Part shown: piece after piece, positions 1 through 9,920 of the stretch
Position numbering within the stretch: position 1 is the first letter of the stretch
Layout: every line of letters begins with the position of its first letter
Assembly (NCBI RefSeq): GCF_000350225.1
Contig: NW_005179158.1
Coordinates: 767,946 to 831,945, forward strand
Direction of reading: 5' to 3'
DNA from: Chondrus crispus
Lineage: Eukaryota; Rhodophyta; Florideophyceae; Gigartinales; Gigartinaceae
Length of the DNA: 64,000 bases
Made by a program: the position numbers and the translations under genes
Notes under the pieces: model-generated
The model's input: only the letters and a program-made list of their open reading frames with translations
What the model was told of the DNA's origin: nothing
Databases searched by the model: none

Positions 1-3000
1 TTCGAATTAAACGGGGAAGAGATTCACTACCGATCCGTAATCTATTTTTCGAACTAACTTTATATCGTGCCACTGTTTGACTTCAAAACTCAACGATCTT
101 TCATTAAACTACAACCAATCCTGTACATTTTCTTTCGCTTCTTGAACCGGGTGCCATTATCTTTCGCCAATTGTCTTAAAACTTCTTGCGGAGAATGTCG
201 TTGCTTCGTTTCACACATAGGAAACAATTCTCAAAGATAAGAGAACCAACAACTCCGCACATTTACCTAGTTTTGCGTATAAGTCCTGTCGAGAGCAAGG
301 GATGAGATCGAATCACAGGCTTGTGCACCGTACGTCCGATATACCGCACCAGACTCAAGAGTAAGACCATGACACTGTTTCTGCTATCCAGTACCCAGGG
401 TACTGTACTAGATAATTTTCCGTGCTATTGTTACACAAGCATCTTGGCCTGTGCCAGCACATACTGCATGCAAGGCGTGTGTTTGCGCCATTTTGTCAAA
501 GTGTATACAGTATCGCACTTCCCACTCCACTCGTTATTTTGCATTCGCACCTGCAGTAGTGCGCGACTGTACACAAATTCTGTTGTTCTACCTTGATCGC
601 ACAATTCGGACCTATTTACAACACAAAAGTCCATTTCACCTCTTGATCACGTAAAAAAGGCACCTGATCGCCCCCCTAAACGCAAAATGGCCCAATAGTA
701 AAAGGGGATCACAGTGGCATAGTGGACAAAGATAATTGTTAAAATCTGACGAGAGGGGAGAAAAAGCAAAAGGGCCATGTTAGAGCTCTGAGGACCAACC
801 GTAAAGTACCAGATCTGCTTCATGTATGGCTGCACTAGGGTAGCCGCTGAACGTGAAACTCATCAAAGCAATGAAGCACCAGAGAGCACGGAGAGAGTGA
901 CCAAACGGAAGAGCCGTTTACTGGGCGTTCAAAGTGTAAACGAGAGGTTGACTTGATGGCCTGAGAGACGTTCTATGAGAGTGCCATAATTCAAAGGTGA
1001 CTGTATGCTAGTGCGTCGCATTACGTGGGCTCTCGAGTTCACGGAACGGCTTGCTTCAATTGACGTCTCTCGCAAGTTGACACAATGCGGTATGACATCA
1101 TTGTTTTAAAGGCGTGGACGTACGTGCTATTGCTGTTTGGAAACATTGATATCCATTTCGGGGTAAGACGTGGCAGACTCGAGGACGTGAGGGTCCCAAG
1201 TTGCGGTGTACTGTAGTCATACCCTTCCTTACTGTAGGCCAAATCCATATCGAGCTATGCACGAAGAAGGCTCTTCAGCAGGAAGACGTCATTGGCTTGG
1301 CGCAAATTTACATCTCGTGCGTACATGTAAACTTCATGCAGCATTACATTTCGTTGTAATGCAGGTGAGGTCTGGAGTTTGGGCTTGCGTCAACCCTCAC
1401 CTCGTCTCTTTTCTTCACCCCAGCACGATCGATTTGTGTGTCTACACGGCATGTCAGCTCGATCGAGCTCAGAAGTTTCTGCCTGTGGCCTCACTTGCCG
1501 TCCAACTAGACGCAAATGATTAGATATTGGCGGAGGCCGCCGATTCGAACTGTTGCAACGGCAACACAACACATTATCTCTGACACCGTTCCAATGCAAT
1601 GCACTGTGGGATAGTGAGTTATTCTGATGGCAAGGTTGCGGGTAGCTCTTCCACGAATCGTGGGGTGTGAAATGCTTTTTTCGTTTCTGCTGGGTAGTTT
1701 GCTCCAGCGCCCCAGAACGAAGTCACCTTTGTCAAATGGGTACTGTGGAGCACCTCTGTGACGATTCCCCACCGAGGTGCTCGACCCATCAATCAAATTG
1801 CATGGTGTGGCGGAAAACATTGCTCGTATGATGAGAATTCAAAATGCAATGGAAGCCTCCAAGTTGTCCACGCTCTGCCTTGTTTGGAGCCGTATACTTG
1901 TCATTTGAGGCCCTTGTCACAGAAGTACCCTTTTAGGGTACTGTACAAGGGTACTGTAAAAGAGCAGAGGGTGTATTCCAAGGATCCTCTCCACCACCAG
2001 GACGCGCAGAGTACGGTGGTATGGTAGTGCGTCTGGCAGAAGTATATTGTATGACGAAAATTTGGGTAGACATTCCGTGTCCCAACGAGGAGTCTTTTCT
2101 GAGTAAATCCTCACTCCAAACAGTTTGGACGCGGTCTGGAGATAACTTTAGTATCTACAGATGTGGCGACCGGCCGCCCCGGACCTCAGCAGGTTTGGAG
2201 ACCATTTCGTAATCTCCAGGTCGGATAACTTTACTGAGGAATCCGGCCCGAAGCATCGCCCCACGAAGGGCTGGATCCTTCCATCACGTCACGTCACGCT
2301 TGCTGTGCAAGACTGTAATTACGTATTGGCACAAATGTAGGAGGAGCAGGAGGTACCGCTCCACGGCGCATGCAACACGACTGTGCTATCTGTGGGCCAG
2401 AGGAATTGTTGGCACTTTGATTCACCTTCCCACTACACAATTCACTCTCTGGAGATTAATCAATGCTATCCCTCCGAAGCCCTGAGCTTCATGCCGTCAC
2501 GTCGTAATGGCACGGTATGGGTGGTCTCACTCAAATGTCCCATTGCTGTACCAGCAGAGATGGATTACGGAGCCGCAATACTGCGGGACGAAACTCGACA
2601 TTTTTTGTCTGCTCCAACATTATTGTGCCGCTGCAGTATGCACTTGCTTCAGCAATGCAACAGCTACGGCTCCCAGTATGGATGTCCACCTGGCACTGTG
2701 CTATCAACAATCGTCGAATGGGTTCATGCAACGAATTAATTGCAGGCATCACATCAAACATCTTCTATTGGTATTTTCCGATACCGTAAGCAGTCACGAA
2801 AATGGTTCAGTTTCAAATGCTCTGTACCCAGAGTACCCTTTATAGTACTGTACGGTAGCGCTCCCCGACTGCGTCACTTCACCACTGCAACCAAACCATT
2901 ACAGGGCGGTACAATCACACAAGCTTTACCCTTGGGTAGTGTCTATCAGACTGGGGCTTGTACTTTTCAGAGGACAGCTCTTTTTCTTGCAAAAATATAT

Positions 3001-3252
3001 AAATTAAATTGAACATTCGAAAAGCTACCTTGAGCTCTATTTTCTTAACGTTATTGTTTTCGGCAATAGCATCTTGCAGAACACCGGGATAGCAGCTTTG
3101 AATGTGCAAAAAGCTTAGGAAGATAATGCAGATTGAGTACCAATTTGCCTTTTTGAACTGGAGTTTTTGGTTTCGAAGTTATTTTACATGGAGTTTTAGG
3201 GTGGTTTAAAAAAGCGTCTTTTCCAGACATATCTAAAAACGACCACCGAGAA
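1..3252. other. No recognisable gene
   Basis: I see no protein family, RNA gene or bounded transposon here. The open frames are short, overlap on both strands, and have no recognisable domain. The densest patch is 2383-2845, where three plus-strand frames of 90 to 118 codons overlap; none resembles a known protein. Small inverted repeats built on GTACCC/GGGTAC occur at 1925-1941 and recur loosely up to about 2860, as expected of decayed repeat DNA. Confidence 0.5.
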
Positions 3253-3257
3253 CATGC

Positions 3258-3358
3258 TGTAAGAGAGACTCTAGACCTAGGGTCATCTTTACTGGGGGCA
3301 TGAGCGACGACGGTGTTAAGTACGGTGGGAGTGTTATGTACACGTGTAAGATACTACA
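3258..3358 (-). repeat. 3' LTR of the copia-type element
   Basis: 101-bp repeat matching 6007-6107 at 98 positions. It starts with TG and ends with CA on the minus strand and contains the palindrome CACGTG at 3341-3346. The flanking CATGC at 3253-3257 is the left half of the target duplication. Confidence 0.92.
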
Positions 3359-3399
3359 AGGAGTGGAGGATGATTGGTGGCGGCATCAAGTGGAGAAAA

Positions 3400-5763
3400 T
3401 TAAGATACGACAGTCGCCGCGCTTGATGGTGGTGTTGCGGTCATTTGGAGCGTGGAGAGTTGATGGTTGAAGATCGCCGGGTTGAGGCGCTTCGTGAGAC
3501 AGTCAGCAGGGTTGTCTCGGGAAGGTATCTTCACAGGGGTGATACGTTTGCGGAGAACTTGCTCGTTGACGTAGTGGTACTTGACGTCCATGTGCTTTGA
3601 TTTGGGAGTTGGATGTGCGGATTTAGCAGTTGTGATAGTGCCTGCGTTGTCGATGTGGAGGGAGGTTGGGACGGAAATGTTGAGGGCACGGAAGTCGTGA
3701 AGGAGATTCCGGAGGCAGTTTGTGTGTTGTGCGGCGTGGAAGGCTGCTACGTACTCCGCTTCCCATGTGGACGAGGCGACAAACTTTTGTCGTTTCGATT
3801 GCCAGGCTACAGGGCCGTGGCGCCAGAAGGCAACAAAACCGGATGTTGATCGGCGTGTGTCGAGGCAGGAGGCGTAGTCGGAGTCGGAGTAGGCGAGGAG
3901 AGGCTGGGATGGCATGGGATTTTTGTATGTAATCCCGTGGTTGGGGGTGTGACGGAGATAGCGGAAGACTCGCTGGACGGCGTGCCAGTGTCGTTGGCAT
4001 GGATCGTGGGAGTACCTGCTGAGGAGGCCTGTGATGAAGGCGAGATCAGGGCGTGTGCTATCGGCGAGGTAGCGTAGGCAGCCCACTGCAGCTGAGTAAG
4101 GGGTGGATGGTGGTAGTTTGGTCTCGTCTTGGTGGCGTGCAGAGAGTACTGTGGTGTCGTACGGGGTGTGACTTGGGCTGCATGCTTCCATGTTGAACCG
4201 TGTGAGAATGTCTGCAGTAAATGCAGGTTGGCTGATGGAAATGGAGGTGGGCGTGCGGTCAACTTTCCATCCCAAGAGGTGGCGTACGGGGCCGAGATTC
4301 TTGACGGTGTAGCGTGAGGCGAGCTTGGTGCGGGTGTCATCCAGGAGGGGGCGGTGGTTGCTTATGGCTAGAAAGTCGTCAATGGTGATGACAAAGAGGA
4401 CGAAGTGGGGATTGTCGTCATTGCGGAGCATAAAGGTGCAGCTGTCGCTGGTGAGGCGTCTGAAGTGCCATAGTTTGAGGTTGTTCGCGAGACCTGAGGT
4501 AAATATTTTGCACGCTTGTTTGGTGCCGCAGATGTTGCCTGCAAGTACACCAACGTGGCCGGGGTGTTTGTATGATCCGTCAAATTGGGGGGGTTGGTGC
4601 ACGTATATTGTCTCTTCCGGGCCGAAGATTTCGTGTAGAAATGCGGACTCTAGGTCCCAGTGTTCAGCGATAAGTGGGGTGCCGGCCGCGAGGGCGAGGG
4701 CACAGCGGACAGCATCTCGGTCGGCGACGGGGCTTGAGATGTTGTCAGGGTCGTAGTGGACGTGGGGGATTTGTTTGTCGCCGCAAGCTGTGCAGCGAGT
4801 TTTCCGGGAGATTACGTGGCCGGTTTCATCGCGTTTGAGGCGCAATGTGAATTTGAGCCGGAGGAGGGTGGCCTGTTGCCAGTTGGCGTGTGTGGGGCGG
4901 ATCGGGGATTGTGGCCATTTGGCGTGGGTGGAGGGCCGTGGACGGTTGAGGGCTTGTTGTTGAAGTGCACTGTGGTGAACATCTTCTCGCATTTTTGAAA
5001 TGCATTCGTCCGTGTCGTGTGATGGGGTGCCGTGGTAGGAGCACCATTTGCCGCGCCAGTGGTTGGGGCGGCGGGCGTTGCGGTTGCCTCGGGGAGGGTT
5101 GTACTGGCGCTGCGGGCGGGGTTGAGGGGGGTGTGCTTGGTGGGATAGTTGGGGTGTTTGCCTTGACAGATAGTTTTCTGCGTGGAGAAGGTGTGCTTCT
5201 ATCTGTTCGATGGGAAGAAGGCTAGATTGGGCATGGAGGGTGAGAGCGATCGGGTTGTAATCCGGGTGGTCACGTAAGCCATCCAGGAGAAACTGTGCAG
5301 TGGTGCCTTTTTCCTGTATGCCAGGATCGTTGACGGCACGCATCCGGGTCCGTATGTTCTTGTGGAGTGTAAGGTATTCGATCATAGAGGTGCCGGGGTG
5401 CAGGGTTGTTTCACGAGCGAGGGCTGTCAGCAGGTAGGGGGCATTGCTGGGGTTTGCGGTGGTAATCTCGTGGAGTCTGTTACATAAATCGTAAGGAGAG
5501 AGAAGGAGGTCGTCGTCAGAGAGGAGGGATCGAACTTCTTCGGACAGACTGTGGAAGATAAGGGCAAGGGCAAAGCGTTTCTGGCGTGTGTGAGATCGGA
5601 TGTCTTCTGTGTCAGTGGGGAGGGGAGGGTTGTTGTCCAGGTGGCCGTCGCAATTGTTGATGGAGGCTACGAGGATCAGGTTGTTGTGCCAATAGTTGAA
5701 ATTGGTGAGTGTCAGTTGAGTGACGGAAATGCGGGGACCGTCAGGTGTGGGCGGGGATGCCAT
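3400..5763 (-). CDS. Copia-type Gag::reverse transcriptase-RNase H fusion (787 aa)
   Basis: The protein starts at the ATG at 5763; the frame is open further upstream into the LTR but without need. Residues about 10-200 form a copia-type Gag region. A zinc knuckle lies at 241-254 (C-x2-H-x4-H-x4-C). RT begins near residue 303 with the usual Lys-Arg-Asp-Glu-x-Gly start; the first catalytic Asp is at 370 (DLESAFL) and the catalytic pair sits in TIDD (460-463), where most copia RTs have YVDD. RNase H follows with a Ser-Asp-Ser-Asp-Tyr motif, a later Glu (WEAEY) and LHIDN. The region that normally encodes protease and integrase is absent, yet the frame passes from Gag to RT without a stop. All RT catalytic aspartates are present, so the protein may be active. 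An internal deletion in a single copy is the alternative to a stable non-autonomous family. Confidence 0.88.
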   Translation of the reverse strand: MASPPTPDGPRISVTQLTLTNFNYWHNNLILVASINNCDGHLDNNPPLPTDTEDIRSHTRQKRFALALIFHSLSEEVRSLLSDDDLLLSPYDLCNRLHEITTANPSNAPYLLTALARETTLHPGTSMIEYLTLHKNIRTRMRAVNDPGIQEKGTTAQFLLDGLRDHPDYNPIALTLHAQSSLLPIEQIEAHLLHAENYLSRQTPQLSHQAHPPQPRPQRQYNPPRGNRNARRPNHWRGKWCSYHGTPSHDTDECISKMREDVHHSALQQQALNRPRPSTHAKWPQSPIRPTHANWQQATLLRLKFTLRLKRDETGHVISRKTRCTACGDKQIPHVHYDPDNISSPVADRDAVRCALALAAGTPLIAEHWDLESAFLHEIFGPEETIYVHQPPQFDGSYKHPGHVGVLAGNICGTKQACKIFTSGLANNLKLWHFRRLTSDSCTFMLRNDDNPHFVLFVITIDDFLAISNHRPLLDDTRTKLASRYTVKNLGPVRHLLGWKVDRTPTSISISQPAFTADILTRFNMEACSPSHTPYDTTVLSARHQDETKLPPSTPYSAAVGCLRYLADSTRPDLAFITGLLSRYSHDPCQRHWHAVQRVFRYLRHTPNHGITYKNPMPSQPLLAYSDSDYASCLDTRRSTSGFVAFWRHGPVAWQSKRQKFVASSTWEAEYVAAFHAAQHTNCLRNLLHDFRALNISVPTSLHIDNAGTITTAKSAHPTPKSKHMDVKYHYVNEQVLRKRITPVKIPSRDNPADCLTKRLNPAIFNHQLSTLQMTATPPSSAATVVS

Positions 5764-6006
5764 GGTGGGTGGATGATTGGTGGTGGTTGGGGATGTGGAG
5801 GGGGGGTAGTAGGTCAGGGATAGGGGGGGAGTCTCAGGAGAAGAAATGGTTGGTGTGGGGGATGTGCGGATCGGCCGTGGGCCGGTTTTTGCGGTTGTGT
5901 GATGTGATGATCGGCCGTGGGCCGGTTGGTTGTGGGGGTATGAAGGGGGAATGGAGAGGGTAGGCAGTGGGAGCGGGAAAAAAAAGAAAAGGAAGGGCCT
6001 ATAACC

Positions 6007-6107
6007 TGTAGGAGAGACTCTAGACCTAGGGTCATCTTTACTGGGGGCATGAGCGACGACGGTGTTAAGTACGGTGGGAGTGCTATGTACACGTGTAAGA
6101 TACGACA
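6007..6107 (-). repeat. 5' LTR of the copia-type element
   Basis: 101-bp partner of the repeat at 3258-3358. It carries CACGTG at 6090-6095. The CATGC copy at 6108-6112 completes the target duplication. Confidence 0.92.
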
Positions 6108-6298
6108 CATGCAATTCTCACAACGTTCTTTCTGGTCCCAAGCCAGAAGTCATGTATGGTGGCGGGGGTATCATTTTCTGCCTTGTCTCCCGGGTGCGTT
6201 TGACATTCGTGGAGGACATAGATGTATGTCAGAAAACGTTCTGGCGGCACTGAAAGCAGATACAATTGGACAACATGGCTGTATCTGACATGGGACGA

Positions 6299-6351
6299 TG
6301 TCTGCACGAGCGTGCAGACATAGGGCTCTGTCTGCACTACCGTGCAAAACC
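6299..6351. repeat. Paired short inverted repeats beyond the recombinase gene
   Basis: TGTCTGCACG-AG-CGTGCAGACA at 6299-6320 is a perfect inverted repeat with 10-bp arms and a 2-bp centre. A degenerate second copy begins at 6330 with the same TGTCTGCAC start. They lie about 70-120 bp past the stop of the minus-strand tyrosine recombinase. They could be a recombination site, a transcript hairpin or chance; the sequence does not decide. Confidence 0.5.
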
Positions 6352-6419
6352 ATGATGTTGGTATCAAAGCTGGCTAGTTCATGGCCACAGACACGCACTT
6401 TTAACCCTTATGAAAGCAC

Positions 6420-7931
6420 CTAACGGTAATGATTGTGAACGTTAACAGTAAAATGACCACCGGAAATCGACTTAACATCGGACAACAACTGCAGTTGCCC
6501 ACTACTGCTACCAACCAGTCGTTCTTCATTCTCATTTTCCGTTCCATCCAAACCACTATCCCATTCGCTCTTGACGCCATCATCAACCGCCGTTTCTGAT
6601 TTATCATTAGCGGAAACAAGAACAGTTCCCTTCGTATCGAGGTTTTGATCCCGAAACACCATTCTACCTTTTTTCTCCTTCGGTTCTAGCTTGTGAAAAT
6701 TTTTAATACCTACGCTATCCCGTTTACCGGAAAAGCGTAGAATGTCATCCTGCTGCTTTTCGCCTGCTCCGCCTTCTAGGTTCTGATAATTTTTTAGAGA
6801 CCGTAAATCGCGATGTCCAGACCGCATTGCGACGGACGAGTCAGCATGCCCAGCTTCAATTAACAAAGTAGCAACCGTTCCACGCAGCCCATGTGTTGTC
6901 ATTCCACCTTGAGACCCTGTCCCTGTAATTCCCTCTTTCTCACAGATAGACTTAACAATGCGCGAGAAGGTGTTTCGTCCTAGGTGCTGCTGTCTGAAGA
7001 AGTCACCGAACTTGGTGGCTTTTTGGTTGGCACCGAGAAGAAAGAGGTCAGTACCACAATCCATTGCCATTCTCACCAACATGAAAGCACTGATATGCTC
7101 AAAAATATTCAATTTTCCATCTAAAGAAGGACGATTCCAAACGCAAATTTCTGTCGCCTTTTCACGCACTGTGTTCCATCCACCAGCATTCGTCTTTGAA
7201 GCTCCAATTCTACTTCCCACTGCAGCTCTTATTTTCCAAACTTCCTCCCCGCGGAGCTTCATTTTGGTAAATTGGCTGACGGTAAGGTTAACCAATGCGA
7301 TTGGTTGCATTGCAGTGATGAGGGCAATGTCGAAGATGAGCCTGGCCTGGAAGCCGAGTGGGTTGTCACATGACAAAAACGGAGAATTGTACAGCCGTTT
7401 GAGATCGTCGCTGGATAGGACGTTGTGGCTCTTAGAAAACAACACTCTGTCGGACTGCTGGAAACTGAATTTGTTATCGATCACGGCCATCAAACCATCC
7501 CTTGGGCAGTTAAAAATATGCCCTTCAAGTAACTTCATGTGGTAGCCCCAATCTCTCGAAAACGATCGCTGGATGCCTATAATGTAGCCCTTAATAGTGC
7601 TTGGCTTGACTTCGCTTTCCGACTTGGTGCTCTTGTAGTTGACCACGAACTCTATTAAGTGAAATCGAATCTGTTTGAGTTGATCAACAGTCCAGTTAAC
7701 ATAGTCGCGGGGGGGACATTTCTCTTCCCCATCTCCAAAAAGTACCTTTTTAGTCTTTGACAGCTCCCATGCGACACGACGGTCTTTTTCGCTAAATATA
7801 CAGGACCGAAGGTGCTTCTCTGTTCGGAATGCATTATCAATAAATCCTGGTACAGAAGTGACGAATCGCGCGAAAGCGCGAAGGGCGGTAGAGTTAGCAC
7901 GAAGGGTGTTCAGTGGAATTCTTACTCTCAT
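6420..7931 (-). CDS. Tyrosine recombinase, Crypton-like (503 aa), catalytic Arg replaced by Gln
   Basis: The C-terminal half has the catalytic layout of the phage-integrase fold: His347-x-x-Arg350 (THGLRG), His373 (SGHRD) and Tyr382 (NYQN), numbered from the ATG at 7931. The frame stays open upstream to about 8043 with no earlier ATG, so an upstream exon is possible. The first catalytic Arg, expected in a Thr-Gly-x-Arg-like motif, aligns to Gln209 in TAMQPIALVNL (codon CAA at 7305-7307), one transition from CGA. Before it is an N-terminal DNA-binding-like region, and after the catalytic domain a roughly 120-residue acidic, Lys-rich tail. Layout and spacing resemble eukaryotic Crypton and DUF3504-type recombinases, not bacterial phage integrases. 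The frame is otherwise intact, so this is either a recently disabled transposon gene or a domesticated DNA-binding protein. Family assignment beyond tyrosine recombinase is inference. Confidence 0.75.
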   Translation of the reverse strand: MRVRIPLNTLRANSTALRAFARFVTSVPGFIDNAFRTEKHLRSCIFSEKDRRVAWELSKTKKVLFGDGEEKCPPRDYVNWTVDQLKQIRFHLIEFVVNYKSTKSESEVKPSTIKGYIIGIQRSFSRDWGYHMKLLEGHIFNCPRDGLMAVIDNKFSFQQSDRVLFSKSHNVLSSDDLKRLYNSPFLSCDNPLGFQARLIFDIALITAMQPIALVNLTVSQFTKMKLRGEEVWKIRAAVGSRIGASKTNAGGWNTVREKATEICVWNRPSLDGKLNIFEHISAFMLVRMAMDCGTDLFLLGANQKATKFGDFFRQQHLGRNTFSRIVKSICEKEGITGTGSQGGMTTHGLRGTVATLLIEAGHADSSVAMRSGHRDLRSLKNYQNLEGGAGEKQQDDILRFSGKRDSVGIKNFHKLEPKEKKGRMVFRDQNLDTKGTVLVSANDKSETAVDDGVKSEWDSGLDGTENENEERLVGSSSGQLQLLSDVKSISGGHFTVNVHNHYR

Positions 7932-7988
7932 AAACAGTTGAGCTGCGCGAGAATGGGGTGAATCGAGAGGACGGTCCTGGGCGGTCAC

Positions 7989-8340
7989 GGTGTTTTCCGG
8001 ATCATTGGCAGGGCCTGAAGAAGTGGATCTGTTGTGCGGCTAGGTTTGAGGAACAAGCACCAGAGCCGAAGTGAGAGGATTGTCCACATTTGGTGGTGAA
8101 GTTCCGGGAACAAAGTCCATTTTAGTGGGTGTTGCCGTGGTAGTGGATCGGAGAAAGCTGCGATCAAGGGCAGTCTGAAATGGTGGTGTGGCTCGTGGTC
8201 CCCACCACCGTCGTCCAATATTTCAATTTCCCTTTCCCAGCCTCGACGGTATCGATATGGCATATTTTGAATTACTTTTAGGCGGTTCTATCAAAAACAG
8301 AAACGATTTCGCGACATGGATGTCAAAACGCAGCCGGGAA
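7989..8340. other. Upstream region of the recombinase gene, no gene recognised
   Basis: It holds an open minus-strand extension of the recombinase frame to about 8043, and short frames of no recognisable family. An upstream exon for the recombinase could lie here but I cannot define one. Confidence 0.35.
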
Positions 8341-8481
8341 GACAAACAGGTTGTCTCCCGTAGCTCTCGGGCTGACACCGGCTCTCGGGGTATGACATTC
8401 ACCCTCGGCAAGCCTCGGGTGATTGTCATACCCTCGAGCCTTGTGTCATCCCTTGCAGCCGGGAGACAACCCACACTTGTC
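8341..8481. repeat. Long foldback (imperfect inverted repeat, about 70-bp arms)
   Basis: The arms 8341-8410 and 8411-8481 pair along nearly their whole length around an apex at 8410/8411 (GGC-AA-GCC). Matching blocks include GGTTGTCTCCCG against CGGGAGACAACC and GGGTATGACA against TGTCATACCC. I estimate 75-80% pairing with small bulges and almost no loop. This is the shape of a foldback MITE, a recent inverted duplication, or a long microRNA-type precursor. A 140-codon plus-strand frame (8188-8610) runs through it and is probably a by-product. Confidence 0.75.
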
Positions 8482-9289
8482 GGGGAAGCGGAAGTCAAGA
8501 ATAAAATAGGTCGAATACTGCCCTCATATGAGGACAATGGTCCGATAGACATTAGCCCTATGCCCCGGTTCGTGACGATTTGGGGCGTCAACAAATTAGT
8601 TGATTTTTAGGTGTAAGTTCAATAAAAGTGATGTTCGTGATAGATGTTGTGCTTTTCGACGGCAAAAAACGTCAAAATTGTTATGTCAATGGTGTGTGAA
8701 CTGGAGCGCTTTCGTGAATGAAATATTGTGAATGCACGAAAAATTCACGAACGGTAACTTGGAAATCGCACTTTTCGTGAGGCCAACTGCATTCTCGTTT
8801 GTTGACGCCTGTAATTCCACTAACCGGTCATATAAGTCGCGGAAAAGTCCAAATCACAAAAGTGCTTTATTTCACAAAAATTATCCACTCTCTCTTACCG
8901 TCCTATGTGTCCAACTCGATCTTCTGCACCCATTTCGTTCCAGCCCATCGTATCGGCCGAACCTGAAACCCCGAACCTGGCATGTCCGACAACTTATGTT
9001 CACCTGGCAGAACCCATTCGTCACAGATCGTTTGTGCGGATGATAGTCTTGACCCCTCGGCACATGAAGCTTTATTAGATGACAACTCTGGAGAATATGC
9101 CAGTGCTCCTCATGCAGTCGAAAATGTTCTCCCAACACGCCAACCAGAGTTCGGGCAGCTGGAGAAGGTCGACTACAGTCTATCAGTATTGCTCCAACAC
9201 AAAACGAATCTCCTGGATCGGCTCACATACATCTCGAGAGATCTCCGCGGAGAGGATCACCAGACTTCGGACAGTATGAAACTTCATTA
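8482..9289. other. No recognisable gene
   Basis: AT-rich sequence with short imperfect repeats on CGTGAATG/TTCACGAA around 8715-8760. A 102-codon plus-strand frame (8982-9290) may belong to the same decayed gene as the pseudogene that follows, but in another frame. I recognise no domain. Confidence 0.3.
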
Positions 9290-9775
9290 GCGCCCGCTCA
9301 ACTGTCATCGCCAGATGCATTGGGTCAAGGTAATAATACTTTGCGTGTGGAACAGCTATCTCAAATACATCAACGTGTGTCTGTGTCGGGAAATACCAAT
9401 AACAATATGCAGGACGAATTTCAAGACTCTATCGATGCGAGTGATATACCCTGCTCCCAGGAAAATGCTGCAAATAACTGTTCAAGCTCTTCTACAGATG
9501 ACTCTGATGACGCATTAGGGATTGATACAGTCGTCAGTGACTCTGAGATCAGGTCCATTCTACCGGCTACCTATTTGGCCAACCAACTGGCCAATACCGA
9601 ATCTTGAGCTGCACTGTGCGAAGAATTAGATAGTAAGATATATTATGATTATGAAGATGAACGCTGTGCGTTTGGACACTTTGACGACCTTGAACAATCC
9701 CAAAACTGGGAATTAGGTGCCCCTGTATCTATGGAAAAGCTGGAGGCACGTGCAAGAACACAGCAAAACGGGGGC
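9290..9775 (+). pseudogene. Unidentified acidic protein fragment with an in-frame stop
   Basis: A plus-strand frame encodes a Ser/Asp-rich, acidic stretch (SSSSTDDSDD) and is interrupted by TGA at 9605-9607. The same frame then continues for about 55 codons (Tyr/Asp/Glu-rich, then KLEARARTQQN) to a TAG near 9776. Reading on past the stop with the same composition suggests a broken gene, perhaps the N-terminal part of a transposon protein. The chromovirus 3' LTR begins 145 bp further on. Not assigned to any family. Confidence 0.35.
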
Positions 9776-9920
9776 TAGATAACTGGAATTATGATAGTCC
9801 TTTTGAGGACATCAATGTTCGCGTGGATGATGTGAACCAATGCCTCGAAAAAGGTTCCTGGACGAGGCGAATGTTGCTTTGGAAAACGTTATCGCAGACA
9901 TAGGAAGTCGAGCTGCGGGG

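Larger units (their letters stand above)
3258..6107 (-). mobile_element. Complete short copia-type LTR retrotransposon, protease and integrase absent
   Basis: The 2850-bp element is bounded by two 101-bp direct repeats starting TG and ending CA on the minus strand, flanked by the 5-bp target duplication CATGC (3253-3257 and 6108-6112). The LTRs differ at about three positions in 101, so insertion is fairly recent. Inside is one long minus-strand ORF (3400-5763). The leader (5764-6006) contains two copies of GATCGGCCGTGGGCCGGTT about 40 bp apart. I see no clear polypurine tract before the 3' LTR and no confident primer-binding site. Without protease and integrase the element should depend on an autonomous relative. 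Confidence 0.9.

Noticed and set aside
1-3252. Plus-strand frames at 2383-2845 as a small gene
   Set aside because: Three frames overlap with similar lengths, none has a domain, and a minus-strand frame covers the same DNA.
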